This document shows positions 27,521-37,406 of a stretch of DNA of 64,000 bases, in pieces; the first letter of the stretch is position 1, and each line of letters opens with the position of its first letter. This DNA comes from Deltaproteobacteria bacterium (GTDB lineage Bacteria; Desulfobacterota; Binatia; Binatales; Binataceae). The DNA lies in assembly GCA_021780225.1 (NCBI GenBank), contig JAJXZF010000078.1, positions 1 to 64,000 of the forward strand, in the 5' to 3' direction. The notes beneath the pieces are model-generated. The model was not told where the DNA came from. It saw only the letters and a list, made by a program, of their open reading frames with translations, and ran no database searches. Both the position numbers and the translations under genes were made by a program.

Positions 27521-29365
27521 TCAGGCGCCGGCCGCGCCGGATTCGGCCGCGTCCGACCACGCCGCGCGATGCTTTCCGCGCAGCGCGGTTTTCAGAATTT
27601 TGTTCCGCAGCCTGACCGAGTTGGGCGTGAGTTCGACCAATTCTTCCTCGTCGATCCACTCAAGCGCCGTATCAAGCGTCATCACGCGCGGCGGCGTGAG
27701 GCGAATCGCCTCGTCGTGGCCCGCGGCGCGGATGTTGGTGAGCTTCTTCTCGCGACAGACGTTTACCGGCAAATTGGTCTCGCGCGAGTATTCGCCGACA
27801 ATCATGCCTTCGTAAACCGGATCGCCGGCGGAAATGAAAAACCGGCCGCGTTCCTGAAGATGGAAGATCGCGTAGCCAGTCGCCGCGCCGTCGCGATCTG
27901 AAATCATCGCACCGTTCTGGCGCGATCGAATCGATCCGGACCACGGCGCATAGCCGTTGAAGATCGTATGCATCACGCCGAGTCCGCGCGTTTCGGCAAG
28001 GAACCGCCCGCGAAATCCGATCAACCCGCGCGACGGGGCGTCGTACTCAAGTCGAACGCGTCCGCTGGCGTGCGTTTCCATCGAACGCATCCGGCCTTTG
28101 CGCGCCGAGAGCAGTTGCGTGACCGTGCCGATATGCTCCTCCGGAATGTCGCAGACGATGAATTCCATCGGTTCGAGCACCGCGCCGTTCTCTTCCCGGG
28201 TGAGGACGGTGGGTTTTGAAACCTGAAGCTCATACCCTTCGCGGCGCATCGTCTCGAGAATCACGGCCAGCGCCAGTTCGCCGCGGCCCATCACGCGCCA
28301 GGCCTCGGCGCTGATTTGCTCGACGCGCACGCTCACGTTGCGGCGCGATTCGAACAGAATCCGTTCGCCGAGCTTGCGCGAGGTCACAAATTCGCCTTCG
28401 CGTCCCGCCCACGGCGCGTTATTGACGGAAAAGGTCATCGCGACGGTCGGCTCATCGACGCGGATGCCCGGCAGCGAGCGCGGCGCTTCGAGGTCCGCGA
28501 TCGTGTCGCCAATTTCAATCTCGTCGCTGCCCGCGACCATCACGATATCGCCGGCGCGCGCTTCGCCGCGTTCGACCCGCTTCAGTCCCTGCCAACCGTA
28601 CAGCCGCGTGATCTTGCCGGCCGTGCGGGTGCCGTCCGGACGGCAAAAGGAATAATTTTCGCCGACCTTGAGCGCGCCCGCGACGATGCGGCCGATCGCC
28701 AGACGGCCGACATAATCGTCGTAGTCGAGATTGTTGACCTGAAACTGCACCGACGCGTCGGGATCCACATCCGGACCCGGCAACTGACCGATTATCGTCT
28801 CAAACAGCGGGCGCAGGTCGCGTCCCGGCTCGCTCAGGCTGGCCGCTGCCGTACCCGCGCGGCCATTCGTATAAAGGACGGGAAAATCGATCTGACTCTC
28901 GTCGGCGCCCAGATCGATGAAAAGGTCGTAAACTTCGTCCAACACCTCGGTCGGCCGCGCATCGTGCCGGTCGATCTTGTTGATGCAAACGACCGCCGGA
29001 AGCTTGGCCTCCAGCGCTTTTTTGAGCACGAAGCGCGTCTGCGGCAACGGCCCCTCGCAGGCGTCGACCAACAGCAGCACGCCATCGACCATCGACAGCG
29101 TCCGCTCGACTTCGCCGCCGAAATCGGAATGGCCGGGGGTATCGACGATATTGATGCGGATGTCGCCCCACGTGATCGAGGTGTTTTTCGCCATGATCGT
29201 GATGCCCCGTTCGCGTTCCAGCGCGTTCGAGTCCATCACGCGATCGACCACCTGCTCATTGGCGCGAAAAACGCCCGATTGACGCAACAACGCATCGACC
29301 AGCGTGGTTTTGCCGTGGTCGACGTGCGCCACGATCGCGAGATTTCGAATATCCTGCCGTCGCAT
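27521..29365 (-). CDS. typA: ribosome-associated GTPase TypA/BipA
   Basis: A 614-residue translational GTPase, the usual length for BipA. G motifs: G1 GHVDHGKT, G2 within ERGITI, G3 DTPGHSDFGG and G4 NKIDRHDARP. Domain II and III follow, and the BipA-specific C-terminal region includes RGLIGFRGRFL, GAMISDRDGAATGYAI and KKLTNIRAAGHDE. It acts on ribosome assembly or translation under stress. It is the middle gene of the reverse housekeeping block; 68 bases separate it from the AsmA-like gene. Confidence 0.97.
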   Translation of the reverse strand: MRRQDIRNLAIVAHVDHGKTTLVDALLRQSGVFRANEQVVDRVMDSNALERERGITIMAKNTSITWGDIRINIVDTPGHSDFGGEVERTLSMVDGVLLLVDACEGPLPQTRFVLKKALEAKLPAVVCINKIDRHDARPTEVLDEVYDLFIDLGADESQIDFPVLYTNGRAGTAAASLSEPGRDLRPLFETIIGQLPGPDVDPDASVQFQVNNLDYDDYVGRLAIGRIVAGALKVGENYSFCRPDGTRTAGKITRLYGWQGLKRVERGEARAGDIVMVAGSDEIEIGDTIADLEAPRSLPGIRVDEPTVAMTFSVNNAPWAGREGEFVTSRKLGERILFESRRNVSVRVEQISAEAWRVMGRGELALAVILETMRREGYELQVSKPTVLTREENGAVLEPMEFIVCDIPEEHIGTVTQLLSARKGRMRSMETHASGRVRLEYDAPSRGLIGFRGRFLAETRGLGVMHTIFNGYAPWSGSIRSRQNGAMISDRDGAATGYAIFHLQERGRFFISAGDPVYEGMIVGEYSRETNLPVNVCREKKLTNIRAAGHDEAIRLTPPRVMTLDTALEWIDEEELVELTPNSVRLRNKILKTALRGKHRAAWSDAAESGAAGA

Positions 29366-29483
29366 ATTGCCCTGAATATAAATACGCGGCCGAGACGCTT
29401 ACGCCTGCCGACCGCGCACGCTCATTTTACCGGTCCGTTCCGTCCGAGTAAACGCGGCCGGCGCAAGCCTGGTTCAAGCCCGC

Positions 29484-30071
29484 TCAGGGCGTCGCCGCGG
29501 CGCTCGGCGGCGCCGAGCCATAGGGCGGACCATACGGATTTTTGTTCTGTTCGCGCTGCAATTGGTCGAGCAACTGTTTGACGTTCTTGACCTGCACGAT
29601 TTTCCACTGGCCCTGCTCGCGAGCCATCCGCACTTCCCAAACCTTGCCCTTGTTGTCCTGCCACCGCGTGGATGCGGTGTCGCCATCGCGATGCAGCATC
29701 AGGATGGCGCCGGCGACCGCGACCGCAGGCATCTGCACCTGCCGCGCGCCGTTATCGACCTTCCGTTCCGCCCACGAATCCAGCAAAGCCGCCATCGGAC
29801 CGGAGAAGAGTTGCACCGCGCCCTTGCCGAGAAGTTCGGTAACGACGTTGCCGCCACCCGACTGATCCGAGACCATTTCATCGCCGGCGTTGACGACCAC
29901 CTTTTGGAAATCCACGAAACGCGCCGCGCCCGCGCCGTCACGCGCGTCGATCGCCTGTTTGAGCTGGAAAATCGTCCATGACGGCGTTCCGGGCAGATAG
30001 AAAACCGCCCAAGCCGCCGCGGCCGCGAGGATTAGAATCGCCGTCAGATGGCGAATCGCGAAGCGCGCCAT
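29484..30071 (-). CDS. DUF2939 domain protein
   Basis: A 195-residue protein. The start at 30071 has AAAGGA six bases upstream. A single hydrophobic stretch (AILILAAAAAWAVFYL) serves as uncleaved anchor or signal. It is followed by PSWTIFQLKQAIDARDGAGAARFVDF, the DUF2939 signature. The rest is a small alpha/beta domain exposed to the periplasm, ending in a Pro/Gly/Ala tail. Function is unknown. It lies between pgl and typA on the same strand. Confidence 0.8.
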   Translation of the reverse strand: MARFAIRHLTAILILAAAAAWAVFYLPGTPSWTIFQLKQAIDARDGAGAARFVDFQKVVVNAGDEMVSDQSGGGNVVTELLGKGAVQLFSGPMAALLDSWAERKVDNGARQVQMPAVAVAGAILMLHRDGDTASTRWQDNKGKVWEVRMAREQGQWKIVQVKNVKQLLDQLQREQNKNPYGPPYGSAPPSAAATP

Positions 30072-30132
30072 ATTCGTCCTTTCGCGCGTGGTCCGGAAGC
30101 TTCCAGCCGGCCGAGGAAATTGCCGCGAAGCC

Positions 30133-30873
30133 TCACGCGAGCTTCGCCGCCGCGGCCCGGTCAAGCAGCCAGATGACGTCGCCGTCGGCCGGCGCAATCA
30201 CCTGCGCGGGATATCGCTCGGCGTCGCGCGGACCGCGCAGCACGTTCCACACCGCCTGCGCTTTCGCCTCGCCCGCCACGATAAACATCACATTGGCGGC
30301 GTTATTGAAGACCGGCGCGGTCAGCGATACGCGATGGCGCTGGGTCGGATCGTCCACCTCGACGGCGACCGCCAGATGCTCCATCTCGCGGATCGCCGGA
30401 CTTCCGGGGAACAGCGACGCGGTATGGGAATTGTCCCCCAATCCCAGAAGTGCGAGGTCGAAGCGCGGAAACTCGCCTTCGCTCAAGCCGAAATGGCCGC
30501 GGATTTCCTCTTCGTAGGCGGTCGCCGCATCCGCCGGCGGGCGCTCGCCGAGCATCCGATGAACCTGGTTCGGCCTCAAGGTCAGTTTGGAAAGCAGCGT
30601 GCGCGTCGCCATCGCATAGTTGCTCGCGGGATCGTCCGGCGGCACGCAGCGTTCGTCGCCCCAGAAAAACTGCACTTCCTTCCAATCGACGCTCAACATG
30701 AATTTCGTGCCGAGCATCGCGTACACCGACGCCGGCGTCGATCCGCCCGAAAGGCAAAGCGCGAACTCGCCGTGCGTGCACACGGCCTCGCCCGCAAGAT
30801 GCGCAATCTCCTCGGCCGCATGCGCGAAGAGCGCCTGCGCGTCGTCGAGCACCACGATTTTTGGCTCGCCCAT
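30133..30873 (-). CDS. pgl: 6-phosphogluconolactonase
   Basis: A 246-residue enzyme (SOL/DevB type) hydrolysing 6-phosphogluconolactone in the oxidative pentose phosphate pathway. Motifs: LCLSGGSTPASVY, FFWGDERCVP, SNYAMATRTLL, and LLGLGDNSHTASLFPG, where the common form is GMGxDGHTASLFPG. The first ATG is at 30873; a GTG two codons upstream is possible. It follows the transaldolase/isomerase gene by about 50 bases and forms a sugar-phosphate operon with it and transketolase. zwf and gnd are not in the window. Confidence 0.93.
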   Translation of the reverse strand: MGEPKIVVLDDAQALFAHAAEEIAHLAGEAVCTHGEFALCLSGGSTPASVYAMLGTKFMLSVDWKEVQFFWGDERCVPPDDPASNYAMATRTLLSKLTLRPNQVHRMLGERPPADAATAYEEEIRGHFGLSEGEFPRFDLALLGLGDNSHTASLFPGSPAIREMEHLAVAVEVDDPTQRHRVSLTAPVFNNAANVMFIVAGEAKAQAVWNVLRGPRDAERYPAQVIAPADGDVIWLLDRAAAAKLA

Positions 30874-30926
30874 CTCCACCCGTTCCGTTCGATTTTAATC
30901 GTCCAGCGCCACGCCGCCGCCCGCGC

Positions 30927-33776
30927 CTATCCGAGCGCTTCGGCGATCGCGCCCCGCAATACGCCCATCGCGCTCGGCGCGTCGCCGTGCAGATGCGCGC
31001 GCAAGACCCGCCGGCCGTGCCGGTCGAGCGATTCGTAGTCGCCCCGATGCTGCGCTTCGTTGAGCGTCGCGAACCCATAGGGCGCATTCGGAATCATCGG
31101 GTTGTCCGAATGATCCTGCGTGATTTGCAGGAACAATCCCGTATTTGGTCCGCCCTTGTGAAGCTGCCCGGTCGAATGCAAAAAGCGCGGCCCGTAACCG
31201 AAGGTCGTCGCGATTTTAAGCCGGTTGCGCACCATTGTCCGGATGCGCGCGATCTCGCGCTCAACCAGCGGATCCGCCGCGACGTAGGCCATCGCCGCGA
31301 AATAGTCGCTCGGCTTCGCCAGCCCGAAAAACGCCTTGAGCAACGCCTCGAAATCGCCGGCGCCGCCCAATTTCGCCCGCACGCCATCCGGGCAGAAGAG
31401 CGAAACGATTCCGTGCTCGGCCGCCGGATGCTCTTCGGCGAATTTGTCGCGCGCCGCGAACTCCTTGAGCAGCCGGTTCGTATTATCCTTGCTCTCCTGC
31501 ACGTTGGGTTGATCGAAAGCGTCGATGCCGAGCAGCGCGCCCGCGGTCGCCGTCGCAATCTCCCAGCGCATGAACTCTTCGCCCAGATCGAGCTTGTCCT
31601 CGATCGCAATCCGGATCACCGGCAGGCCCGCCTTTTCCAGCGCCGCGACCGCCGCGTCCTGCACGGGATCGGCGCCGTTCTCGAGCCGCAGATAGACGAA
31701 CATCCGGTCGCCGCCGTAAACCTCCGGCGCGCCGATCGGTTCGTCGCAGACCGGCACGATTCCCACGCCGTCCTTGCCGGTGCTCTCGGCGACGAGCTGC
31801 TCCAGCCAGAGGCCGAACGTCGCGATCGACGGCGAAACGATCAGCGTCAGTTTGTCGCGGCCTTGTTTGTGCAGCACGCCCAGCGCGGCGCCGAGACTCA
31901 CGCCCGCGTTGTCGCGCGCCTTCACGCACGCCGCCGAGCTGTGCGCCATCCTGATTGCGCGATCGACCAGCGCGCCGGCGTCGATTCCCATCAGCGCCGC
32001 GGGCGCCAGGCCGAAATACGAAAGCGCCGAATAGCGGCCTCCGATATCCCGCGGATTCAAGAAGATGCGGCGGAAACCGCGCGCATGCGCGACGTTTTCC
32101 AGATGCGTGCCCGCGTCGGTAATCGCGACGAAGCTGCGGCCCGCCGCGTTGCCGCGCCGCGCCGCCACCTGCTCGAAGAAGTACGCGCAATGCGACATCG
32201 TCTCGACGGTTCCGCCCGATTTCGACGAAACCACGAACAGGGTCGACATGATATCGATGCGCCGTTCGACCGCGCGAATCCGATCGGGCACGGTGGAGTC
32301 GAGCACGTGAATCCGCGGAAAACCCGGCGCGCTGTAAAACGTCTTCGCGAGCGTCTCGGGACACAGGCTCGAACCGCCCATGCCCAGCAATACGACGTCC
32401 TGGTAACGCTCGTTACGAACGCCGTTCGCGAACTCGCGCAACGCTCCCGCCTGCCCGGCCATCGTTTCCGGCACGGTCAGCCATCCGAGCGCGTTGCGGA
32501 TGATCTCCTGATGCGCCGGCGCTTTTTTCCAGAGCGTCGCATCCTTCCGCCACAAGCGGGAGGGAAAGTCCTCGGCGTCGAGGCGCGCACAAGCCGCCGC
32601 GATTTCTTTCTCCGCCGACGGCGCGACCACCTGCTGCCGATCGCGCGCGCCCGCCAGAATCGCGTCGCGCCGCTTTTTGATTACGGCAAGCAAATCGTCG
32701 AACGACTTGGCGAACGCATCGACGCCCTCGCGCTGCAGCACTTCGCCGACTTCGTACAGGTCGATGCCGATTCCGCGCAGTTGCTCGACCGTCTCTTTCG
32801 CATCTGCGGCGCCGGTTTCCAGCGTCGCGCGCGGCGCGCCGTGGTCGCGATACGCGTCCATCGTCGCCGGCGGCATCGTGTTCACCGTCTCCGGGCCGAT
32901 CAATTCCTGCACATACTTGATATCGCTGTATTTCGGATCCTTCGTTCCGGTCGACGCCCACAGCGGCCGCTGGACGCGCGCGCCGCGCGCCGCCAGGGCC
33001 TTGAACTCCGCTCCGCCGAAAAGCTCCTTGAACCGCTGATAGATCATCTTCGCGTTCGCGACCGCCGAGGTCCCGCGCAGCGCCGCGATCGCTTCGTCCG
33101 GGTTGCCCTTGAGCTTCTCGTCGATCCGCTTGTCGATCAGCGTTTCAACGCGGCTCACGAACACGCTCGCCACCGAGGCGATGCGATCCAGCGGCTGGCC
33201 CGCGCGCGCCCGCGTTTCGAGCCCCCGGATATAGGCGTTCGCGACATTCTCGTAATGCTCGAGCGAGAACATCAGGGTCACGTTGATGCACCGCCCCTCG
33301 GCGATCAGCTTCTCGATCGCCGGAATTCCGGCGGGCGTGGACGGGACTTTGATCATCAGGTTGGGCCGGTCGATCAGTTTGAAATAGCGCCGGGCCGCTT
33401 CGATCGTGCCGTCCGTGTCGTGCGCCAGCAGCGGAGAAACTTCATAGCTCACATAGCCGGTGCGCCCGTTGCCGCGCTCCCAGATCGGCCGCAGCCGATC
33501 CGCGGCCAGCTTGATATCGGCGGTCGAAAGCGCCTCGTAAATCTCGTCCACGCTCTTGCCCGCGCGGACCAGCTCGGTCAGTTCCTCATCGTAGTCGTTG
33601 GAGCCGGCGATCGCCTTTTCGAAAATCGTCGGATTCGACGTCATCCCGTCGACTCCGTCGTCTTCGATCAGCTTGCGGAATTCATCTGAAACGAGCAGGT
33701 GGCGGCGGATATAGTCGAGCCATACGCTCTGGCCGAATTGTCCCAATTGCTTGAGCGGACTTACAGAATTGCTCAT
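30927..33776 (-). CDS. tal-pgi: bifunctional transaldolase / glucose-6-phosphate isomerase
   Basis: A 949-residue fusion. Residues 1 to about 370 are transaldolase: GQSVWLDYIRR, MTSNPTIFEKAI, the Schiff-base Lys in LMIKVPSTPAG, and WASTGTKDPKYSD. From about residue 400 the phosphoglucose isomerase half shows LLGMGGSSLCPE, FVVSSKSGGTVET, YSALSYFGL, and a late FGYGPRFLHSTGQLHKGGPN. Such fusions are known in several bacterial groups and channel carbon between the pentose phosphate pathway and glycolysis. GGGAG precedes the ATG. It sits between transketolase and pgl, consistent with one operon. Confidence 0.95.
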   Translation of the reverse strand: MSNSVSPLKQLGQFGQSVWLDYIRRHLLVSDEFRKLIEDDGVDGMTSNPTIFEKAIAGSNDYDEELTELVRAGKSVDEIYEALSTADIKLAADRLRPIWERGNGRTGYVSYEVSPLLAHDTDGTIEAARRYFKLIDRPNLMIKVPSTPAGIPAIEKLIAEGRCINVTLMFSLEHYENVANAYIRGLETRARAGQPLDRIASVASVFVSRVETLIDKRIDEKLKGNPDEAIAALRGTSAVANAKMIYQRFKELFGGAEFKALAARGARVQRPLWASTGTKDPKYSDIKYVQELIGPETVNTMPPATMDAYRDHGAPRATLETGAADAKETVEQLRGIGIDLYEVGEVLQREGVDAFAKSFDDLLAVIKKRRDAILAGARDRQQVVAPSAEKEIAAACARLDAEDFPSRLWRKDATLWKKAPAHQEIIRNALGWLTVPETMAGQAGALREFANGVRNERYQDVVLLGMGGSSLCPETLAKTFYSAPGFPRIHVLDSTVPDRIRAVERRIDIMSTLFVVSSKSGGTVETMSHCAYFFEQVAARRGNAAGRSFVAITDAGTHLENVAHARGFRRIFLNPRDIGGRYSALSYFGLAPAALMGIDAGALVDRAIRMAHSSAACVKARDNAGVSLGAALGVLHKQGRDKLTLIVSPSIATFGLWLEQLVAESTGKDGVGIVPVCDEPIGAPEVYGGDRMFVYLRLENGADPVQDAAVAALEKAGLPVIRIAIEDKLDLGEEFMRWEIATATAGALLGIDAFDQPNVQESKDNTNRLLKEFAARDKFAEEHPAAEHGIVSLFCPDGVRAKLGGAGDFEALLKAFFGLAKPSDYFAAMAYVAADPLVEREIARIRTMVRNRLKIATTFGYGPRFLHSTGQLHKGGPNTGLFLQITQDHSDNPMIPNAPYGFATLNEAQHRGDYESLDRHGRRVLRAHLHGDAPSAMGVLRGAIAEALG

Positions 33777-33825
33777 CGCGATTGCTCCCTGCGCGAACGC
33801 GGACCGCCGCGCCCGCGGCCCCGAC

Positions 33826-35856
33826 CTAGCGGCCGATCAACTCGAGCGCCCGTTCGGTCACATTCTCGACCGTGAAACCGAAATGTTTCATCGCCTCGTT
33901 CGCCGGCGCCGACGCGCCAAAGCTCGTCATCGCGACCACGCCGCCGTCGATCCCGACCCATCGATACCATCCGTCAGGCGCGCCCGCTTCGACCGCCAGC
34001 CGCTTGCGAATCGCCGGCGGCAGCACCTCGTCGCGGTACGCCAGGGGCTGCTTATCGAAAAGCTCGAAACTGGGCATGCTGACTACCCGCACCGCATGTC
34101 CGCGCTTCTCCAGCTCGGCCTTGGCGCCGAGCGCCAGATGGAGTTCGGAGCCGGTTCCAATCAGGATCAATTCCGGCGGGCGGCCGGCCGTCTCGCACAG
34201 CACGTAAGCGCCGCGCGCGAGTTCCGCGGCGGGCGCCGCGGCCGACCGGTCGAGGGTCGGAATTTTTTGCCGCGACAAAACCAGCATCACCGGCCCGCCC
34301 CGATGCGTCATCGCGGCGCGCCACGCTTCGACCGCCTCGTTGGCGTCGCCCGGGCGGATAACGGTCAAATTCGGAATCGCGCGCATCGCCGTGAGGTGCT
34401 CGACCGGCTGATGGGTCGGCCCGTCCTCGCCCACGCCGATCGAGTCGTGCGTGAAAACGTAAATCACATGCTGTTCCATCAGCGCGGCGAGCCGAATCGA
34501 CGGACGGCAATAGTCGGTAAAAACGAAGAAGCTCGATCCGTATGGAATGAACCCGCCATGCAGCGCGATTCCGTTGAGGATCGCGCACATTCCATGCTCG
34601 CGGATGCCGAAATGGAGATTGCGGCCGGCGTAATTGCCGCGCTCGAAATCGCCGCCGTCAACCACGTCGGTGAACGTCGATTCGTTCAAATCGGCGGCGC
34701 CGCCGAACAGGTTCCACACATGCGGATGGATGGCGCGCTCGGCCTTCGACGCCGACTCGCGCGTCGCGAACGGCTGCTCTTTCGTGAACACCGGCAGGTC
34801 GGCGTCCCACCCCTTCGGCAACCCGCCCGCGACCATCGCGCGGAACTCCGCCGCCGCTTCGGAGTGGCTCTTCGCCCAGCCGTCGAAACGATCCTGCCAG
34901 TCGCGTTCATGCCGCGCGCCCCGCTCGACGCATTTGCGGAATTCGCCGAGCGCCGCGTCGGGAACATAAAAGTCCGGTTCGGCCGGCCATCCGTAAAACT
35001 GTTTGACTAGCTTGATCTCTTCGGCGCCGAGCGGCTTGCCGTGCGCCTCGGAGGTGTCCTGGCGATGCGGACTGCCGTAGCCGATATGGCTGCGCACGCG
35101 AATCAGCGACGGACGGCCGTCTTCGGCAATCGCACTGTCGATCGCATGGCTCAGCGCGGCGAGGTCGTTGGCGTTTTCGACCACCTGCGTATGCCATCCG
35201 TAGGCGTCGAAGCGGCGCGTAACATCTTCGGAAAACGACAGGTCGGTATGACCGTCGATCGTCACGTGATTGTCGTCATAGAGATAGACGATGTTGCCGA
35301 GTCCGAGATGGCCGGCGATCGACGCCGCCTCGCTGGCGATTCCCTCCATCAGGTCGCCATCGCTGACGATGGCGAAAATGCGATGCTCAAACAGGCGGGC
35401 GTTATCGCGCTCGAACCGCGCCGCCATGTGCTTGGCGGCGATCGCCATCCCCACGCCGTTGCCGAAACCCTGCCCGAGCGGACCGGTGGTGGTCTCGACG
35501 CCCGGCGTCAAGCCGTGCTCCGGATGGCCAGGCGTTTTGCTGTGAAGTTGGCGAAACCGCTTGAGTTCCTCGAGCGGCAAATCGTAGCCGGTCAGATGCA
35601 GCGAGGCATACAGCAGCATCGAGCCATGTCCGGCCGACAGCACGAAACGATCGCGCCCGTACCAGTGCGGATTCTTCGGATTGTGCTTCAGATAGCGGGT
35701 GAAGAGCAGATAGGCGACCGGCGCCATCCCCATCGGCATCCCCGGATGACCCGAATTGGCCTTTTGCACCGCGTCGATCGCGAGCACGCGAATCGAGTTG
35801 ACGCACAGTTGGTCGAGTTCGGCCTGCGTAAGTTTCGAATCCGATGCGAGTGCCAC
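33826..35856 (-). CDS. tkt: transketolase
   Basis: A 676-residue thiamine-diphosphate enzyme of the non-oxidative pentose phosphate pathway. Motifs: [42 protein letters not shown], the ThDP/Mg site [15 protein letters not shown]...DDNHVTIDG, and the Tyr-domain [19 protein letters not shown]. The start is GTG at 35856 with GGAG shortly upstream. It is the first gene of the tkt, tal-pgi, pgl group; about 50 bases separate it from the next gene. Confidence 0.97.
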   Translation of the reverse strand: MALASDSKLTQAELDQLCVNSIRVLAIDAVQKANSGHPGMPMGMAPVAYLLFTRYLKHNPKNPHWYGRDRFVLSAGHGSMLLYASLHLTGYDLPLEELKRFRQLHSKTPGHPEHGLTPGVETTTGPLGQGFGNGVGMAIAAKHMAARFERDNARLFEHRIFAIVSDGDLMEGIASEAASIAGHLGLGNIVYLYDDNHVTIDGHTDLSFSEDVTRRFDAYGWHTQVVENANDLAALSHAIDSAIAEDGRPSLIRVRSHIGYGSPHRQDTSEAHGKPLGAEEIKLVKQFYGWPAEPDFYVPDAALGEFRKCVERGARHERDWQDRFDGWAKSHSEAAAEFRAMVAGGLPKGWDADLPVFTKEQPFATRESASKAERAIHPHVWNLFGGAADLNESTFTDVVDGGDFERGNYAGRNLHFGIREHGMCAILNGIALHGGFIPYGSSFFVFTDYCRPSIRLAALMEQHVIYVFTHDSIGVGEDGPTHQPVEHLTAMRAIPNLTVIRPGDANEAVEAWRAAMTHRGGPVMLVLSRQKIPTLDRSAAAPAAELARGAYVLCETAGRPPELILIGTGSELHLALGAKAELEKRGHAVRVVSMPSFELFDKQPLAYRDEVLPPAIRKRLAVEAGAPDGWYRWVGIDGGVVAMTSFGASAPANEAMKHFGFTVENVTERALELIGR

Positions 35857-36211
35857 CTTGGCTCCAATTCCTTGTGATGGATTTCTGTCAGCCGGATCGC
35901 TCGGCGGACCGCGCTGCGGTCCGGAGCCGGCCGCATGCCCTGAATCTTTCCGCGCGCCGATCGAATCCGGCGGTCAAACGGCGTCCGCGGACAGTCAGGA
36001 TCCGCCGCCGTCGCGAAGATTCTCCCACTTGGCGAATCAACGGATCAAGGCGCGCCACGCCGCGACGGCGGCCGGCGTCCACAATTTCGCTTCGATTTCA
36101 CGGTTCGCGCGGTTGACGGCGGCGCACTGTCGCCTATAGCAATTCCATTGGGCGCGAATCGCTTCGCGCCAATCGACCGCTGCAAAAGCGAATCGGTCAG
36201 GGAGGCTCGCG
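35857..36211. other. divergent intergenic region
   Basis: About 355 bases between the divergent transketolase and epoxide hydrolase genes. It presumably holds both promoters. I see no gene, clear hairpin or operator; the GGGAGG near 36200 is the epoxide hydrolase ribosome site. Confidence 0.45.
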
Positions 36212-37366
36212 ATGGCTCACGGCGCAATCGCACCGTTTCGAATTGAAGTTTCAGACGAAGTTCTGCGCGACCTGCGGGAACGGTTGGCGCGCACCCGGTT
36301 CCCCGACGAAGTGCCCGACACGGGATGGGAATACGGCGCTAATCTCGCCTATATGAAGGAATTCATCGAATATTGGCGCACCAAATACGACTGGCGCATC
36401 CACGAAGCCGAGCTTAACCGCTTCGCGCAATTTCATGTCGAGATCGACGGAATCGACATTCACTATATCCATGAGCCCGGCCGCGGGCCGAATCCAAAAC
36501 CGCTGCTGCTGTCGCACGGATGGCCGGGTTCGATTTGCGAATTCACGCGGATTATTCCGATGCTCACCGATCCGGGCGCGCACGGCGGCGATCCGAACCA
36601 TTCGTTTACGGTGATTGCGCCTTCCTTGCCGGGCTACGGCTTCTCCGGCCATCCGCGCACGCGCGCGATCAACATTCAGGCGATCGCCGAGATTTTCCAT
36701 GCGTTGATGACCGAAGTGCTGGGTTTTTCGCGCTATTGCGCCCAAGGCGGAGATTGGGGTTCGGCGATCACTTCACGGCTCGGCGAGGTGCACGGCGCGA
36801 GCCTTCACGGCATCCATTTGAACATGCTTTTCGTCGGCGGCCGGCGCGACGATTCGAACGAGCTGTCCAGCGAAGAGAAAGTATTTTTGGCCGACATGGA
36901 TCATTTTCGGCGCGAAGAGACCGGCTATCAGTGGATTCAGGGAACCAAGCCGCAAACGCTGGCCTACGGCCTGAACGATTCGCCCGCCGGATTGGCGGCA
37001 TGGATCGTCGAGAAATTTCGCACCTGGTCAGATTGCGGCGGCAATCTGGACGCCGCTTTAAGCAAGGATCAGGTGCTGACCAACATCATGGTTTATTGGA
37101 TCACCCAATCAATCAATTCGTCAACCCGGCTGTACTACGAAGGGCGGCATCATCCGTGGCGTCCAGACCGGTCGGGGCGGATCGAGACGCCGACCGCCGC
37201 GGCGATTTTTCCCGGCGAAATCCTGAAGCCGCCCCGGGCGTGGGCCGAACGAGCCTTCAATATCCAACGCTGGACCGTGATGCCCGTCGGCGGCCATTTC
37301 GCCGCGATGGAACAGCCGAAATTGTTGGCTGACGATATCCGCGCCTTCTTCGGCCCGATGAAATAA
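36212..37366 (+). CDS. epoxide hydrolase (microsomal-like, EHN domain)
   Basis: A 384-residue alpha/beta hydrolase with the N-terminal EHN domain (FRIEVSDEVLRDLRERLARTRFPDE, then GWEYGANLAYMKEFIEYWRTKYDWR). The oxyanion HGWPGS, nucleophile Asp in QGGDWGSAI and C-terminal catalytic His in GGHFAAMEQP are present. Length and architecture match microsomal epoxide hydrolases and related bacterial enzymes that open epoxides to diols. No secretion signal. It likely processes oxidised hydrophobic compounds and is probably monocistronic. Confidence 0.92.
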   Translation: MAHGAIAPFRIEVSDEVLRDLRERLARTRFPDEVPDTGWEYGANLAYMKEFIEYWRTKYDWRIHEAELNRFAQFHVEIDGIDIHYIHEPGRGPNPKPLLLSHGWPGSICEFTRIIPMLTDPGAHGGDPNHSFTVIAPSLPGYGFSGHPRTRAINIQAIAEIFHALMTEVLGFSRYCAQGGDWGSAITSRLGEVHGASLHGIHLNMLFVGGRRDDSNELSSEEKVFLADMDHFRREETGYQWIQGTKPQTLAYGLNDSPAGLAAWIVEKFRTWSDCGGNLDAALSKDQVLTNIMVYWITQSINSSTRLYYEGRHHPWRPDRSGRIETPTAAAIFPGEILKPPRAWAERAFNIQRWTVMPVGGHFAAMEQPKLLADDIRAFFGPMK

Positions 37367-37406
37367 GCAGAACGAGCCGTGAATCACGAATGGGGCGTTA
37401 ACGCGA

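Noticed and set aside
30861-33689. Very long open frame antisense to the transaldolase/isomerase gene
   Set aside because: It is a GC-driven mirror of the real coding frame: Arg/His/Asp-rich sequence with no family resemblance.
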